64,000 bases of DNA from Massilia arenae (GCF_008014745.1 NZ_VPFD01000006.1:62001-126000); one strand, 5' to 3'. Counted from the stretch's first letter, positions 26,179 to 37,299 are shown. Program-made: numbers and translations. The notes: a model not told the origin generated them from the letters alone.

Positions 26179-26814
26179 TCAGCGCGGGTAGGTGAAGCCG
26201 GTGCGGATATCCATCGGCGCCAGCTTCTCGCGCGTGCGCACCGTCAGGCGCTGCGGCGGCTCGTCGCCGGCCAGGGCGCCCGGTGTGAACGGCAGTCCTT
26301 CCGCCTTGCGCACCAGCGCATCGCAACGCTCGTAGACGTTCGGGCAGCCGGTGGCCGCCAGCAGCGCCTGCACCACCGGCACCTTCCACAGGTCGACGCC
26401 GCCGGCATTGAACTGGCAGATCAGGTAGCCGTCCGGGCCGCCATAGCCCTGCACCACCAGGCCGGGCAAGCCATCCTTTTCCCCATCGATCAGCTGGATC
26501 AGCGCATCCGGGCCAATCGCACGCCAGGTATCGGCGCGACGCTCGATGGCTGCTTGCACGCGGCGCTTGATGAGCGCATGGTCGATCGCTTCATCCTCGC
26601 GCAAGGTCCAGACGCGGGCCGCGATCTGCGACTTGCCGTTGTAGGCGGCGCGCGCCAGGAACTGGCGCGACGACGACTGCACGACGGCGGTGACACCGAT
26701 CTTGTTGCGTTCGTGCGGCTTGCCCTCGACTCTTTCGATGGCGGACTGGTAGATCCAGGGATCGCCGGCAAGGATCGACTTTTCCTTGCCCTGCTTGATG
26801 GTGATGATGAGCAT
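26179..26814 (-). pseudogene. RlmI-like protein lacking the methyltransferase domain
   Basis: The 211 residues match the N-terminal half of the 23S rRNA methyltransferase RlmI: the PUA region (KQGKEKSILAGDPWIYQSAIERVEG, AAYNGKSQIAARVWTL) and the following linker domain with DGLPGLVVQGYG and YERCDALVRKAEGL. It stops at MDIRTGFTYPR, where full RlmI continues DI..G.KTGFYLDQR into the Rossmann domain that binds S-adenosylmethionine. The next gene on the other strand begins only 7 bases on, so the catalytic domain is not present nearby. It is either a degraded gene or a stand-alone RNA-binding relative; the intact frame and clean start favour some retained function. Confidence 0.6.
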
Positions 26815-26856
26815 GTGCGGCTTTCTTGACTAAGGGCGGCATGATACCGCACTCGC

Positions 26857-27942
26857 CTACCACCCCATTTTTTGCCGTACGAATGTGGTCAGCAAGTCCG
26901 CGTTCGCCTGGTGCTGCGCCACCCGCGGGTGCTTGCCGTAGCCGGTGAACGGGAAGAACAGCGTGTCGATGCGCGTGTCACCCGCCGTCCGCAGATTCTT
27001 GACGGCAGTCTTGACATACCCTGGCCAGGGCGAACCGGCCTTGGTCGCATCCATGCTGCCGAGCGCGCACACGATATAGGCCTTCGGATACAGCGACCGG
27101 ACGCGCGCGACGAAGTCCTGATAGGCCGCGATTCGCTGCGCCTCATCGGGTTCGGGCTGCAGCTTGTGGTCGCGCCCGATCAGCCAGCTGTCGTTCTGCA
27201 TCAGGTTCACCACCACCACGTCCGGCGTCCAGCGCGAAAAATCCCAGCGGCTGTCGTTGTCGCCGACTGCGCTCAGCTGGTCGTAGAAGTCAGGCATCGT
27301 GAACGGGAACCAGCTGATCATGATGCCGATGCCGCCCTGCGAGGTGAAATGCGCTTCGGCGCCGAGCTGGCGGGCGGCGATCGCGGCATAGGAGCGGTAG
27401 TTGTTCTTGTCCTTGCCGTGGTGGTCTTCGCCATCGTCAGGCGCTTCGTTGCCCATGCCGCTGGTGATGGAATCGCCGAAGAATTCGATGCGCCGTCCCG
27501 GCCTGGCCGTCGGTGCCTGCAATGACGCTTTATCGTCCAGCTCCAGGCCGAGGAAGACGGTGGCGCCCTCCTCGCCTTCGGTGCGCTTGGTCAGCAAAAC
27601 ACGATGCGCGCCGGGCTTCAAACCGTTGGCCACCAGGTAGGTCTTCTTGCCCTTGTCGAGCTGCAGGATGATCGGCCGTTCGGTGTCGCCGTCGAGGAAG
27701 ACGTTGTAGTAGTTCTTGCCGTGCTGGTCGTCGAGGACGATGGCCAGCGAGGTGCCGGTGAAAATGGCCTCCACCGACGTGCCGGGCCAACTCAACACCG
27801 GGGCACGCCGATCGCTGAAGTCGATACGGCCCGTGTACTGCAGGTGCTGGTGGTCCGGCGCCACCGTGTCGACCGCGTGGGCAGGCGTCAGCGCCAGCAA
27901 CCCGGCCAAGGCCAGGCCTGCGGCGAAGGGAAAGATGTTCAT
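26857..27942 (-). CDS. CE2-type acetyl-sugar esterase (SGNH hydrolase), exported
   Basis: A 361-residue protein from the ATG at 27942; a TTG nine bases upstream is the alternative start. It has a signal peptide to AHA, an N-terminal beta-sandwich (about 35-140) and an SGNH hydrolase domain. Block I is FFGDSITSG (nucleophile Ser158), VNLMQND holds the Asn, and KHPRVAQHQ the catalytic His. This two-domain layout is that of carbohydrate esterase family 2, which deacetylates plant polysaccharides. Galactosyl residues of xyloglucan are often acetylated, which suits its place at the end of the xyloglucanase operon. Confidence 0.85.
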   Translation of the reverse strand: MNIFPFAAGLALAGLLALTPAHAVDTVAPDHQHLQYTGRIDFSDRRAPVLSWPGTSVEAIFTGTSLAIVLDDQHGKNYYNVFLDGDTERPIILQLDKGKKTYLVANGLKPGAHRVLLTKRTEGEEGATVFLGLELDDKASLQAPTARPGRRIEFFGDSITSGMGNEAPDDGEDHHGKDKNNYRSYAAIAARQLGAEAHFTSQGGIGIMISWFPFTMPDFYDQLSAVGDNDSRWDFSRWTPDVVVVNLMQNDSWLIGRDHKLQPEPDEAQRIAAYQDFVARVRSLYPKAYIVCALGSMDATKAGSPWPGYVKTAVKNLRTAGDTRIDTLFFPFTGYGKHPRVAQHQANADLLTTFVRQKMGW

Positions 27943-27989
27943 GGGTTTCAATCGAAAGTGCCGGGCACGCGCACGTGCCCGGCGGGTAA

Positions 27990-30872
27990 TTACAGCTTGA
28001 TGCTTACCGGCTTGCCGTCATACACCACCGACTTGTCCGACGCATCCATATCGGCCGCGGTCGACACGCCCGGCTTGATCAGGCGCACCTTGAACTCGCG
28101 CTTCTCGACCATGCCCTGATAGCGCCCGGCGCGCTCGCCGATCTGCACCACGCCGGCCTTGTCATCGTAGCTGATCGGGATGCGGCTGGCTTCACCACGC
28201 TGGTAGCCGTTCGAGACGCCGTCGTCCTCGTACAGCGTCGCCACGCCATTCGCCCCAGCGTACACGAACACCGTCACCGGCGCATCCGGCTTCTCGTCGA
28301 CGTACTGGGTGACCGGGCCGGCCGTGATCACCGAGCCGGCCTTGACGAACAGCGGCATGCGCTCGCGCGGCGCCTGGATGGTACGGGTCGCGCCGCCCTG
28401 GTGGCGCTCGCCGGTGTGGAAGTCGTACCAGTCGGCGCCGGCCGGCAGGTAGACCTGGCGCTGGCGCGCCTTGTACTCGTACACCGGCGCCACCAGGAAC
28501 GACGGGCCGAACATATACTGGTCCTTGACGTTCTTGGCCTTGTCGTCGTTGGGGAAGTCCATCGCCAGGCCGCGCATCATGGTGCCCGAGCGGTAGTGGG
28601 TGTCCGAGGCGACGGTGTAAATATACGGCATCAGGCGATAGCGCAGCTTCAGCCACCACACCATATTGTCGCGCATCGCGTCGTCGCCGGCGGCGATGTT
28701 ATAGATCTCGCGCTTGACCACTTCGCCGTGCGAACGGAACAGCGGCGTGAAGGCGCCGAACTGGAACCAGCGGTGATTCAGCTCGCGCCACTCTTCCATG
28801 TCTTCCGGATTGGCCTTGGCGCGGCTGGTGACGCGGTTTTCCTGGGCCGAGCCGACGTCGCCGGTCTGGAACCGCACTTCCTGGGCATAGCCGCCGATGT
28901 CGTGGGTCCAGTTCGGAACGCCCGACATCGACATATTGGTGCCCGACGCGATCTGGTCATACAGATTGTTCCAGCGCCCGACCGTGTCGCCGCTCCACAC
29001 CGCCACGGCATTCCTCTGGATGCCCGCGAAGCCCGAACGCGACAGGATGAACTGGCGCTTGTCGGGCTGGTCGCGCTTGAGGCCATCGATCATGGCGCCC
29101 GTGCTCACCAGGCTGTAGGGATTGAAGGTGATTTCGCCGGCGCCGTAGACGGTCGGTCCGATCAGCTCCTTGAAGTCTTCCAGGCGGCTGTTGGACAGCA
29201 CGTCCGGCTCGGTATTGTCCATCCACCAGGCGTCGAAGCCCAGATCGACCAGCTTGGTCTTGAGCTGGCGGTAATAGATGTCGCGCGCTTCCTTGGTGTA
29301 CGGATCGTAGTGGCTGTTGAGGTAACCCTTGCCGACCCAGTCGCGCGAGCCGTTCTCGACGTTCTTGGTCCACATATGGCCCTTAGCTGCGAACTCCTTG
29401 TAGTTGTCGGTATTGGCGTAGAACTTGCCCCACACCGACAGCATGATGCGCGCGTTCTGCTTGTGGACGGCGTCGACCAGGCCTTTCGGATCCGGGAAGC
29501 GGGTCTTGTCGAAGTCGTGCGAGCCCCAGCCATCCTCGGGCCAGTAGAACCAGTCCTGCACGATATTATCGAGCGGCCAGCCACGCTTGCGGTATTCGCC
29601 CAGTGCGTCGAGCAGCTGCTGCTGGGTCTCGTAGCGTTGGCGCGACTGCCAGAAGCCATAGGCCCACTTCGGCATCATCGGCGCCTGGCCGGTCAGGTGG
29701 CGGTAGCCGGCAATGGCGCCGTCCATGCTGTCGGCGCTGATCACGTGGTAGTTGATTGCCTCGGCGATCTCGGACGACATGGTCAGCGAATGGCGCTCCG
29801 CGCTTGGCAGCGGGTTGTTGTGGGTGATGGCGACCATGCCGCCCGACGGCTTCCACTCCAGATGCAGCTTGACCGGTTTGTTCTTGTCGAATTTGACTTC
29901 GAAGTTGTGATACCACGGGTTCCAGCCCATGCGCCACACGTCCATCACTTCCTTGCCGTCCACCGTCAGCTTGGCGTAGTCCGACGAGTACAGCTGCATC
30001 TTGTGCACGCCCGGCTTGTCGCTGCTCATGGTGCCTTCCCACACCACGCGCACGTTCTTGAGGTCCTTGGCCGGCTTGAGTTCTTTCGGCCAGTTCTCGT
30101 CCACGTCCTTCAGGTACTGGTAGTCGATGTCTTTTTCCTGGCGCGTCAGCGCCAGCTTGCCGTCGACGTAGTAGCGCGCAGTCAGGCCGGCCTGCTTGCC
30201 GTCCGGGCTGCGCAAGACCAGGTCGCGCGACATGTGGTCGTAGGGCGTGGCGTCGCCGAAGCGCGAGATCGAGTTGTTGTCCCACAGGAGGCCATAGCCC
30301 TTGTCCGATACGACGAAGGGCACGGCGGCGATCATATTGTGCTGCGCCAGCAGCACGTCTTCGCCGTTGTAGTTCATCTGGTTGTTCTGGTGCTGGCCCA
30401 GGCCGTAATAGGCGTCTTTCGTACCGTGGTTGAAGCCCTGCTTGATCGCCAGGAAGGGCTTGCCGCCGACGTCGACCGGCTTCATCGACTCGGACGCCTG
30501 GGCCAGGAAGCGCTTGCCGGCGGCGTCGAAGAATTGGACCTGGCCGTCTTTCAGGGAGACGGTGGCCGCGATCTTGCCCGCCTTGAGCTGGACATTGTCT
30601 GTCGTAGGCGTAACCGTGAACGCGCATTTGTCGGCGCACGGGGTGGCTACCGTCATGAGCGAGGGCGTGAGCGTCTTGTTGTCCTGGGCGAGCTTCACCA
30701 CCTGGATGATGTTGTCGCTCATGAGGTTCAGGCGCACCACCTTGGCGCCGGTGTCTGGCCTGACCTCGATGCCGGTGGCGGTCTGCTGGAAAGTGCCCGC
30801 ATGGGCCTGGAGCCCGGAGGTGAGGAACAGCACCGCGGCTGCCAGCTGGGTCTGTCTCATACGCATACGCAT
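27990..30872 (-). CDS. GH31 alpha-xylosidase with PA14 insert, exported
   Basis: A 960-residue enzyme, signal peptide ending near QAHA. The catalytic barrel of GH31 is marked by DAWWMDNTEPD (nucleophile Asp) and WSGDTVGRWNNL (acid/base Asp). A PA14-type carbohydrate-binding domain (about residues 230-380, PGVHKMQLYSSDYAKLTVDG) is inserted before the barrel, the same architecture as the Cellvibrio japonicus xyloglucan alpha-xylosidase Xyl31A. It removes the terminal alpha-1,6-xylose from xyloglucan oligosaccharides. The start at 30872 follows AGGAG by eight bases. It lies 25 bases after GH35 and 47 bases before the esterase. Confidence 0.93.
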   Translation of the reverse strand: MRMRMRQTQLAAAVLFLTSGLQAHAGTFQQTATGIEVRPDTGAKVVRLNLMSDNIIQVVKLAQDNKTLTPSLMTVATPCADKCAFTVTPTTDNVQLKAGKIAATVSLKDGQVQFFDAAGKRFLAQASESMKPVDVGGKPFLAIKQGFNHGTKDAYYGLGQHQNNQMNYNGEDVLLAQHNMIAAVPFVVSDKGYGLLWDNNSISRFGDATPYDHMSRDLVLRSPDGKQAGLTARYYVDGKLALTRQEKDIDYQYLKDVDENWPKELKPAKDLKNVRVVWEGTMSSDKPGVHKMQLYSSDYAKLTVDGKEVMDVWRMGWNPWYHNFEVKFDKNKPVKLHLEWKPSGGMVAITHNNPLPSAERHSLTMSSEIAEAINYHVISADSMDGAIAGYRHLTGQAPMMPKWAYGFWQSRQRYETQQQLLDALGEYRKRGWPLDNIVQDWFYWPEDGWGSHDFDKTRFPDPKGLVDAVHKQNARIMLSVWGKFYANTDNYKEFAAKGHMWTKNVENGSRDWVGKGYLNSHYDPYTKEARDIYYRQLKTKLVDLGFDAWWMDNTEPDVLSNSRLEDFKELIGPTVYGAGEITFNPYSLVSTGAMIDGLKRDQPDKRQFILSRSGFAGIQRNAVAVWSGDTVGRWNNLYDQIASGTNMSMSGVPNWTHDIGGYAQEVRFQTGDVGSAQENRVTSRAKANPEDMEEWRELNHRWFQFGAFTPLFRSHGEVVKREIYNIAAGDDAMRDNMVWWLKLRYRLMPYIYTVASDTHYRSGTMMRGLAMDFPNDDKAKNVKDQYMFGPSFLVAPVYEYKARQRQVYLPAGADWYDFHTGERHQGGATRTIQAPRERMPLFVKAGSVITAGPVTQYVDEKPDAPVTVFVYAGANGVATLYEDDGVSNGYQRGEASRIPISYDDKAGVVQIGERAGRYQGMVEKREFKVRLIKPGVSTAADMDASDKSVVYDGKPVSIKL

Positions 30873-30897
30873 TGTCGATCTCCTGTAATAATCGTTG

Positions 30898-32583
30898 TTA
30901 TTCCTGGTACGTACCGAGCCTGACCTTCAGCACCACCGGCGTCGCCGGCAGGTTGATGCCATAGTCGGTCTGGTCGCCGTTCCAGTTGCGCTCCATGACC
31001 CAGCGGCCATTGGCATCGAAACGGCCCTCCTCCACCCGCGCCAGCAGCGAGGGCTTGCCTGCATTCGGGCCATCGCCCGCGAACTTCACCCGCGCCTGCT
31101 GGCCGACGAGCACGAACTCGCTCTCGCCGACCTGGGCGATGGACACGCCGCCGCCCGGCTTCTCGGTGCCTTCCTTGTATTCGCTCTTGTCCTTCAGGTA
31201 CTGGCGCTCGCCGAACTGGAATTCGCGGAACGACACGGTTGCCTTCCAGCCTTTCAGCTCCACCGTCTGCGGCGCGCGGTCGTCGCCCTCGGCCACGCCG
31301 TGGGTGCGGCCCTCGAAGGCCCAGCGCGCCCACTGGCGCTGCATCGGCGCGAACACGCCGTACACGGTTGCAAAGGGCTCGATCATGCGGCGGTCGGTGT
31401 ACTTGGAGCCCAGCGGGTAATTGCTGTACTCGAAGTAGTCAAGTCCGAACGGCGCCACGCCCAGGGCCCCCATGCCGAGGATCTGGTACACATAGCGCGC
31501 ATAGCCCGCCGCATTGCCCATCTCTGGCACCATCAGCGCGTTGTCGGGCCGCTGGTAGGATTTCAGCACCGCCGTCACCTTGTTCGATTCCGGCATATAG
31601 ATGTCGGGCGCCGCCAGGTCGATGTGCGGCGCGGCGGCCTTGTAGATGTCGATCACGTCCCAGGTCGGCCCGCCGCTGGCGAAATTGGATTTCCACGGCG
31701 CCGCCGGCTTGCCGTCGAGCGAAGGCTCGCGCAGGGCGGCGTTGACGAACATCGGCAGGTCGTACACCGCACGGCCAGCCTTGGCGATCGACTCGATATA
31801 GCTGGCGATAGCCCAGGAATGGAAATACTGGTCGGCGTAGTCGCCATACACCTGGCGCCAGCTGCCCTGGCTCACGCCAGCCACCTTCGGCTTCTGGCGC
31901 GCCAGCACCGCGGCCGGCACTGGCTGGCGGAAGGCCGCCTCGGCGCGTTCGCCATGGTCACGCGGGACGCCATAGGTGCCCACTTCGTTCTCGACCTGCA
32001 CCATGATCACGGTGCGGTGGCCGCTGTCGATCTTCTTGATGTGCTCCATCATTTTGACGAAGGCGCGGCGATCGAGCGCCAGGGTCTGCTCGCCGAACGG
32101 CGAATGGCTGTAGACCGTCTTGCCATCCTTGTCCTTCATGCGCGGGAAACGCTGATTGTCGAACTTGACCCACTCCGGCAGATAGCCCGGCCCGGTGTTC
32201 TTCCAGGTGCCGAACCAGACGATGACGAGCCTGATATCGTTTTCACGCGCTTGCGAAACGAGGGCGTCGAGAAAGCTGAAGTCGAATTCTCCTTCTTTCG
32301 GCTCCACCTGTTCCCAGGCGATCGGCATCTCGAGGGTATTGGCGCGAGCATCCTTCAGCGCCGCCCAGACCTTGGGCAAGGCGCCAGGGTAGTTGCTAGA
32401 GTTGTGGGCCTGGCCCGCGAGCATCAGGAACGGCGCGCCGTCCACCATCAGCGCGTGCCGGCCTTCCTTTTCGACGAGGCGCGGCAGCTCTGGGTCGGCG
32501 GCGGCCGCGCCGGCGCTGGCCAGCAGCAGGCATAGCGGCGCGAGCGTCGGTGCCAAGCGGCGCGCGATCTGAGTCATGGTCAT
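30898..32583 (-). CDS. GH35 beta-galactosidase, exported
   Basis: A 561-residue enzyme with a signal peptide (residues 1-29). GH35 features are YPGALPKVWAALKDARANTLEMPIAW, the acid/base Glu200 in VQVENEVG, and the nucleophile Glu in LMVPEMGN. The C-terminal part (about 420-560) is a beta-sandwich domain of the kind in this subgroup. It would remove beta-galactose from the xylosyl side chains of xyloglucan, as Bgl35A does in Cellvibrio. The start has AGGAG nine bases upstream. It comes between GH95 and GH31 in the same operon. Confidence 0.93.
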   Translation of the reverse strand: MTMTQIARRLAPTLAPLCLLLASAGAAAADPELPRLVEKEGRHALMVDGAPFLMLAGQAHNSSNYPGALPKVWAALKDARANTLEMPIAWEQVEPKEGEFDFSFLDALVSQARENDIRLVIVWFGTWKNTGPGYLPEWVKFDNQRFPRMKDKDGKTVYSHSPFGEQTLALDRRAFVKMMEHIKKIDSGHRTVIMVQVENEVGTYGVPRDHGERAEAAFRQPVPAAVLARQKPKVAGVSQGSWRQVYGDYADQYFHSWAIASYIESIAKAGRAVYDLPMFVNAALREPSLDGKPAAPWKSNFASGGPTWDVIDIYKAAAPHIDLAAPDIYMPESNKVTAVLKSYQRPDNALMVPEMGNAAGYARYVYQILGMGALGVAPFGLDYFEYSNYPLGSKYTDRRMIEPFATVYGVFAPMQRQWARWAFEGRTHGVAEGDDRAPQTVELKGWKATVSFREFQFGERQYLKDKSEYKEGTEKPGGGVSIAQVGESEFVLVGQQARVKFAGDGPNAGKPSLLARVEEGRFDANGRWVMERNWNGDQTDYGINLPATPVVLKVRLGTYQE

Positions 32584-32615
32584 GCTGGTTGTCTCCTTGG
32601 TTGTCGTTCTTGTCG

Positions 32616-34910
32616 TTATCGGAACTGCGCTACATCCAGGCTACGGCTCTGGCCTTTCGCCAGTTCGACCTCGATGAGTTTCGTGCCGTAGCGGACCTTG
32701 ACGGGACCGCCCGTTCCCGCGACTGCGCGCACGGTGGCGCCAAGCAGGCGGCCACCAGCCCAATGCAGATCCACTTCGTATCCACCACGCGCACGCAATC
32801 CCTTTACTGACCCACGCGCCCAGGTAGACGGCAGCGCCGGCAACAGGTGCAGTTCACCGCCCTGCGATTGCAGCAGCATCTCGGCGATCGCCGCGGTGGC
32901 GCCGAAATTGCCGTCGATCTGGAACGGCGGGTGGGCGTCGAGCAGGTTCGGGTAGGTGCCGCCCGCATTGTTATGCTCAGAGAAGATGCCGCCCTGTTCG
33001 GCCGCACGCGCACCGGGCGCCGCCAGCAGGCCGCGCAGCATGCGGTGGGCGCGGTCGCCGTCGTGCAACCTGGCCCAGAACGCCATCTTCCAGGCCATCG
33101 ACCAGCCGGTGCCGGCGTCGCCGCGTGCTTCGAGGGTGCGCCGCGCAGCGCGCGCTAGTTCCGGCGTGCGCACGGCATCGATCTGGCGTCCGGGGAATAG
33201 CGCGAACAGGTGCGACACGTGGCGGTGGGTGTCCTGCGGCGTGTCGAGCACGGGGTCCTTCTTCTCTTCCAGCCATTCGAGCAGTTGGCCCCAGCTGCCG
33301 ATGCGCGGCCCGGCCAGGCGGTCGCGCATGGCCGTCAGCGTCGCGCGCAGCTCCGGATCGACCCGCAGGATGCCGGCCGCCTCCACCGTATTGTTAAACA
33401 GGTCCCACACGATCTGCTGGTCGTAGGCGATGCCATCCTCGACCGGGCCGTGTTCCGGCGACCAGCCCTGCGGTGCGACCAGGCGTCCGTCCGGCAGCGC
33501 TTTCAGATAATCCTGCCAGAAGGCGCTGGCCTCCTTCATCATCGGATAGGCCACCTCGCGCAGGAAGCGCTCATCGCGGCTGAACGCATAGTGTTCCCAG
33601 AAGTGCTGGGCATACCAGGCGTTGCCGGTCTTGTTCCACAGGTAGCCCATGGCGCCGAAGGGATTGGACTCGGTGCGCAGGGTCCAGCCGCGCACCGGCT
33701 GGCCGTCGGCGCGGCGGAACTCCTCGGCCGTAGCGCGGCGCCACACCGGGGCCACGCCGTTCACGAAATCGAAGAACGGCACCGCCAGCTCGCCCAGGTT
33801 GGTCACCTCGGCCGGCCAGTAATTCATCTGGATATTGATGTTGGTGTGGTAATCCGAATTCCACGGCGGCGTGAGGCTGTTATTCCACAGCCCCTGCAGA
33901 TTAGCCGGCAGCGAGCCGCGCGAACTGGAAGCCAGCAAGTAGCGGCCGTACTGGAAGTACTGGGCCTCCAACTCCGGATCGCCTCCGTCCTTCGTATAGG
34001 CCAGCAGGCGCGCATCGGTTGGCAGCGCGCGGCGCGCGGCCGGTGTCTCGCCCAGGTCGATCGCCACACGTTTCAACAGGCGCCCGACATCCTCAACGTG
34101 TTCCTTGAGGAGCGCCGCTGGCACTCGCTCCGCGGCCTTATCGACCTGTGCGGTCACGCGCGCCAGCGGATGCCCGCCATCGAAGTTGCGCGCGGCGTCG
34201 AGCACATAACTGGTGCCGGCGCCAAGGATCAGGGTCAGTCCATCGGCGCCCGCGAAAGCGATGCGCTCGCCGTCGGCAACCAGCTTGCCGCCATCGCTGA
34301 CCACCTGCACCTGGCTTGCGTAAGACATCACATTACCGCTCGGCGCCTGGTCGGGCAGCGCGAAGCCGGCCAGTGTGCCCGACGCATACAGGCGTCCGTT
34401 CGCCACCGCGAGGTGAGCGCCATGGCGATCGGTCAGGGCCACGGCGCCGGTATAGCGGCCGGGCCGGTCGGCAGTCAGGCGCAGCACGATCACCTGCGCC
34501 GGATAGCTCGCCCAGGCCTCGCGCCGGTAGCGCACGCCGCCATGCGTGTAAGTCACCGTGTGCACGCCGCGCTCGAGGTCGAGCGTGCGGCGGTAGTCGG
34601 TCACGTCGCTCTCGTGGCCGGGCAGTTCGACCAGCAGGTCGCCGAAGGGTTGGAAGGCGCCCATGGTCCGGTCGTCGCCGGTCCACAGCGTGATGTCGTT
34701 GAACTGCAGGTGCTCGCGATCAGGCTGGCCGAACACCATGGCGCCGATGCGGCCATTGCCGATCGGGAGCGCCTCCTTTTCCCAGCCCTGCTCGTTATCC
34801 TGGGCCGGCCGGTCGTAGCGCAGCACCATCTCGGGCGCAGCGCTGCTGCTCGCCGCCAGCACGAGGGCGCAGGCGCCGAGCAGCAGGCGCAGGCTGGAGA
34901 AGATCGTCAT
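32616..34910 (-). CDS. GH95 alpha-L-fucosidase, exported
   Basis: A 764-residue enzyme with signal peptide ending near SSAA (residue 25). GH95 motifs seen are [25 protein letters not shown] near the N-terminus, the Asn pair in [17 protein letters not shown], the acid Glu in [11 protein letters not shown] and [17 protein letters not shown] with Asp. Family enzymes cleave alpha-1,2-L-fucose by inversion; some act on alpha-L-galactose. On xyloglucan it would remove the terminal fucose that caps galactose, allowing GH35 to act next. Its ATG overlaps the GH74 stop by four bases (ATGA). Confidence 0.93.
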   Translation of the reverse strand: MTIFSSLRLLLGACALVLAASSSAAPEMVLRYDRPAQDNEQGWEKEALPIGNGRIGAMVFGQPDREHLQFNDITLWTGDDRTMGAFQPFGDLLVELPGHESDVTDYRRTLDLERGVHTVTYTHGGVRYRREAWASYPAQVIVLRLTADRPGRYTGAVALTDRHGAHLAVANGRLYASGTLAGFALPDQAPSGNVMSYASQVQVVSDGGKLVADGERIAFAGADGLTLILGAGTSYVLDAARNFDGGHPLARVTAQVDKAAERVPAALLKEHVEDVGRLLKRVAIDLGETPAARRALPTDARLLAYTKDGGDPELEAQYFQYGRYLLASSSRGSLPANLQGLWNNSLTPPWNSDYHTNINIQMNYWPAEVTNLGELAVPFFDFVNGVAPVWRRATAEEFRRADGQPVRGWTLRTESNPFGAMGYLWNKTGNAWYAQHFWEHYAFSRDERFLREVAYPMMKEASAFWQDYLKALPDGRLVAPQGWSPEHGPVEDGIAYDQQIVWDLFNNTVEAAGILRVDPELRATLTAMRDRLAGPRIGSWGQLLEWLEEKKDPVLDTPQDTHRHVSHLFALFPGRQIDAVRTPELARAARRTLEARGDAGTGWSMAWKMAFWARLHDGDRAHRMLRGLLAAPGARAAEQGGIFSEHNNAGGTYPNLLDAHPPFQIDGNFGATAAIAEMLLQSQGGELHLLPALPSTWARGSVKGLRARGGYEVDLHWAGGRLLGATVRAVAGTGGPVKVRYGTKLIEVELAKGQSRSLDVAQFR

Positions 34911-37093
34911 ATCGGGCCAGGCCTTCCATAGACGATGCCGCGGCCGGCGGTGCTCATATAGACCACCCCGAACCGGTTCATGTCGCCGACGATGAAGTGG
35001 CCGTCGCCAGGACCGCCGTACTGGTGGGCGTCGTCGTTGATGCGCTGCCAGCTGCGCCCCAGGTCGAGCGAGCGGTGGATGCCGCGCACGCCCTCGATGC
35101 TGCCCCAGATGTACAGGGTCGGTTCAAGCTTGCCCGGGGCGGCCTTGCCGAAACCGACCGCGCCGCAGTAAGCGACGCCGGCCAGCGGCGCGAAGCTGGC
35201 GCCGCCGTCGAGCGAGCGCACCAGGCCGCCGTCCTTGAGCGCCACCCACAAATCTCCCTCGCGGCCCGGCAGCGCCCGTATCAGTGTCGAGCCACCCGGC
35301 GGCAGGCTGGCGCGCGGGGCGAAGCTGGCGCCTCCGTCACTGCTCGCCATCAGCGCCTTGCCGTCATAGGCATAGAACACCTTCGGGTTGACTGGATCGG
35401 CGACGGCGCGCAAGTCGCGGCCCGCCAGGCCCGCCACTTGCGCCCAGCTGGCGCCTTCGTCATGCGACCGGTACAGGGTCGACGAGCCCTGCGGCGTATG
35501 GACAAGGGTCGCGCCATCGCTCGACATCGCGATCCTCCCGCGTTTGCCCTGCATCGTCGCCGTCTGCGTCCAGGTGACGCCGCCGTCGCGCGTGATGAGC
35601 ATCGCATCGCCCACCCGCACCATGCTGCCCGGGCGGCGGGCGGCGGCATCGAGCCCGGTGGTGGTGCCGATTTCTGGTCGATGGATGCGCCCCGGGCGCG
35701 CCGGATCGTCGTGCACGAAGCCGTCGTAGTCGCCGATGGCCGAGACCAGCGGCGCGCCCTGCATACTGACCAGGCCGAGCGGCACGGTCTCTTCCAGGCC
35801 TTTCACGGTAAACGTCCAGGTGGCCGGCGTGGCCTCGATATCGGGCGTGCGGAACACCCCGTTGCCGGACGTGACCCATACCGCTCGTGGGTCCAGCGGA
35901 TCGAATTCGACCGAGCCGGCCCAGTGGATCGCATGGCCTTCGAGCCAGGGCACGCCCGCCGCATCGCGCTGGAAGCCGCGCGCGATCACGTCGACCCAGT
36001 TGGCGCCGGCATCGTGCGACACGAAAATGCGGTCGCCGCGTGCATCGCCCTGGGCGATGAAGGTATTGATGGTGGAGACCACCAGCCGCCTGGGATTGCC
36101 CGGGTCGACACTGATCCCGGCGAACGGCCGGTTCGATCCCACCGGCGTCACGTTGCGCCAGGCGCCGCTGGCGATCTCGTATTGCCACACCTGCCCACGG
36201 TCGATCGGCTCGCTGCCGCTCTTGTCCGGGTGCGGGCCGGCGCCGTTGGCATAGGTGATATAAAGCTTACCGGCGCCGTCGAAGGCAGCGCGCTGCGGCA
36301 TGAGCCCGGCCGGGCTTCCCGCCACCGGCACGAAGCTCGCGCTGGCGTCGTCGCTGCGGTACAGGTTAGGACCGACGCTGCCGAAGCGCGACACCCCGAT
36401 GAACAGCCTCTGCGCGCGGCCCTGCCTGACGCTGGCGGGATCAGGCAGCACGATATTCAGGCCGACGTCGTTCGGCGTTGTCGTTACCGCCAGCGCCGTG
36501 TTGCGCTGCCAGGTACTGCCGCCATCGGCGCTCTCGAACAGGCCGTCGCGGCGAGAGCCCAGGTAGAGGCGCTTACCAGAACCCGGATCGACGGCCAGCC
36601 GTTCGCCGCCCTGGCGTCCGAAGCCGTTGCCGTGGGTCTTGAACTGGCCGCTGACGTCGATCACGTCGAAAGTCTTGCCGTAATCGTTCGAGCGCAGGAC
36701 GGCGGTGCGGCCGCCGTTCAGGTAGGCGATGCCCGCCAGCAGCCACACCCTGCCGGCGTTATCGGGGTCGATCGCCAATGCGTCAATGCCCAGGAAGCCA
36801 GTCTGGTCCTCGCCCACCCAGTCGAGCAGCGGCGTCCAGCGGCCTTCTTTCGCACGCCACAGGTAGGCGCCGCCAACGTCGGTGCGGGCGTAGGCCACGC
36901 CCGGTTCGCTGCGGCTGGACACGATCGCCGTCACGAAGCCACCGCCGCCGATGGCGACGCTGTCCCAGACATAGCTGGCGCCGTTCGGAACGACGGGGGC
37001 GGCCGTGGCCGCGGCGGCGACGCACACGGCCGCAACCACGCCCAGGACCCTGCGCCAACCCATGCCGGGTAGACGGGCGATCGTGGTACGCAT
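34907..37093 (-). CDS. GH74 endo-xyloglucanase, exported
   Basis: A 728-residue enzyme with signal peptide to about residue 32. It is a double seven-bladed propeller with repeated Asp-box-like motifs ([41 protein letters not shown]). The GH74 catalytic Asp residues are expected at Asp72 ([11 protein letters not shown]) and Asp455 ([10 protein letters not shown]). It cuts the beta-1,4-glucan backbone of xyloglucan. Length fits a catalytic unit without a carbohydrate-binding module. It is the first gene of the operon, read from the intergenic region holding LacI-type palindromes, with GGCAGGAGACAAG before the start. Confidence 0.94.
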   Translation of the reverse strand: MRTTIARLPGMGWRRVLGVVAAVCVAAAATAAPVVPNGASYVWDSVAIGGGGFVTAIVSSRSEPGVAYARTDVGGAYLWRAKEGRWTPLLDWVGEDQTGFLGIDALAIDPDNAGRVWLLAGIAYLNGGRTAVLRSNDYGKTFDVIDVSGQFKTHGNGFGRQGGERLAVDPGSGKRLYLGSRRDGLFESADGGSTWQRNTALAVTTTPNDVGLNIVLPDPASVRQGRAQRLFIGVSRFGSVGPNLYRSDDASASFVPVAGSPAGLMPQRAAFDGAGKLYITYANGAGPHPDKSGSEPIDRGQVWQYEIASGAWRNVTPVGSNRPFAGISVDPGNPRRLVVSTINTFIAQGDARGDRIFVSHDAGANWVDVIARGFQRDAAGVPWLEGHAIHWAGSVEFDPLDPRAVWVTSGNGVFRTPDIEATPATWTFTVKGLEETVPLGLVSMQGAPLVSAIGDYDGFVHDDPARPGRIHRPEIGTTTGLDAAARRPGSMVRVGDAMLITRDGGVTWTQTATMQGKRGRIAMSSDGATLVHTPQGSSTLYRSHDEGASWAQVAGLAGRDLRAVADPVNPKVFYAYDGKALMASSDGGASFAPRASLPPGGSTLIRALPGREGDLWVALKDGGLVRSLDGGASFAPLAGVAYCGAVGFGKAAPGKLEPTLYIWGSIEGVRGIHRSLDLGRSWQRINDDAHQYGGPGDGHFIVGDMNRFGVVYMSTAGRGIVYGRPGPI

Positions 37094-37169
37094 CTTGTCT
37101 CCTGCCTGTATTTATTATTGGCTTGCTTGCAACCATGCTAATCAATACAGGAGGGGCTTGCAACTAAAA

Positions 37170-37196
37170 TGTTCGCGCTAACAGAAAACGTTATCA
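37170..37196. promoter_or_regulatory. Two abutting LacI-type operator-like palindromes in the GH74/dehydrogenase intergenic region
   Basis: TGTTCGCGCTAACA (37170-37183) matches the palindrome TGTTAGCGCTAACA at 13 of 14 positions and resembles the XylR box of Xanthomonas. The next 14 bases, AGAAAACGTTATCA (37183-37196), match TGATAACGTTATCA at 12 of 14. The sites share one base, lie 77-104 bases from the GH74 start and 104-130 from the dehydrogenase start, and may serve both divergent genes. Which regulator binds each site is inferred from sequence only. Confidence 0.6.
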
Positions 37197-37299
37197 TTCA
37201 GGCTGAATGTTTTATCGACGATCCTGCAACAGCGCCTGATTGCGTATTACATCGACGGCCCAAAGCCATTCCCCATCAAGTCCAACTAGGAGATCCAAC

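Noticed and set aside
28401..30923. Long plus-strand open frame opposite the GH31 gene
   Set aside because: Antisense shadow with Val/His/Arg bias; GH31 catalytic motifs lie on the minus strand.
34997..37072. Long plus-strand open frame opposite the GH74 gene
   Set aside because: Antisense shadow; GH74 is supported by catalytic Asp residues and Asp-box repeats.
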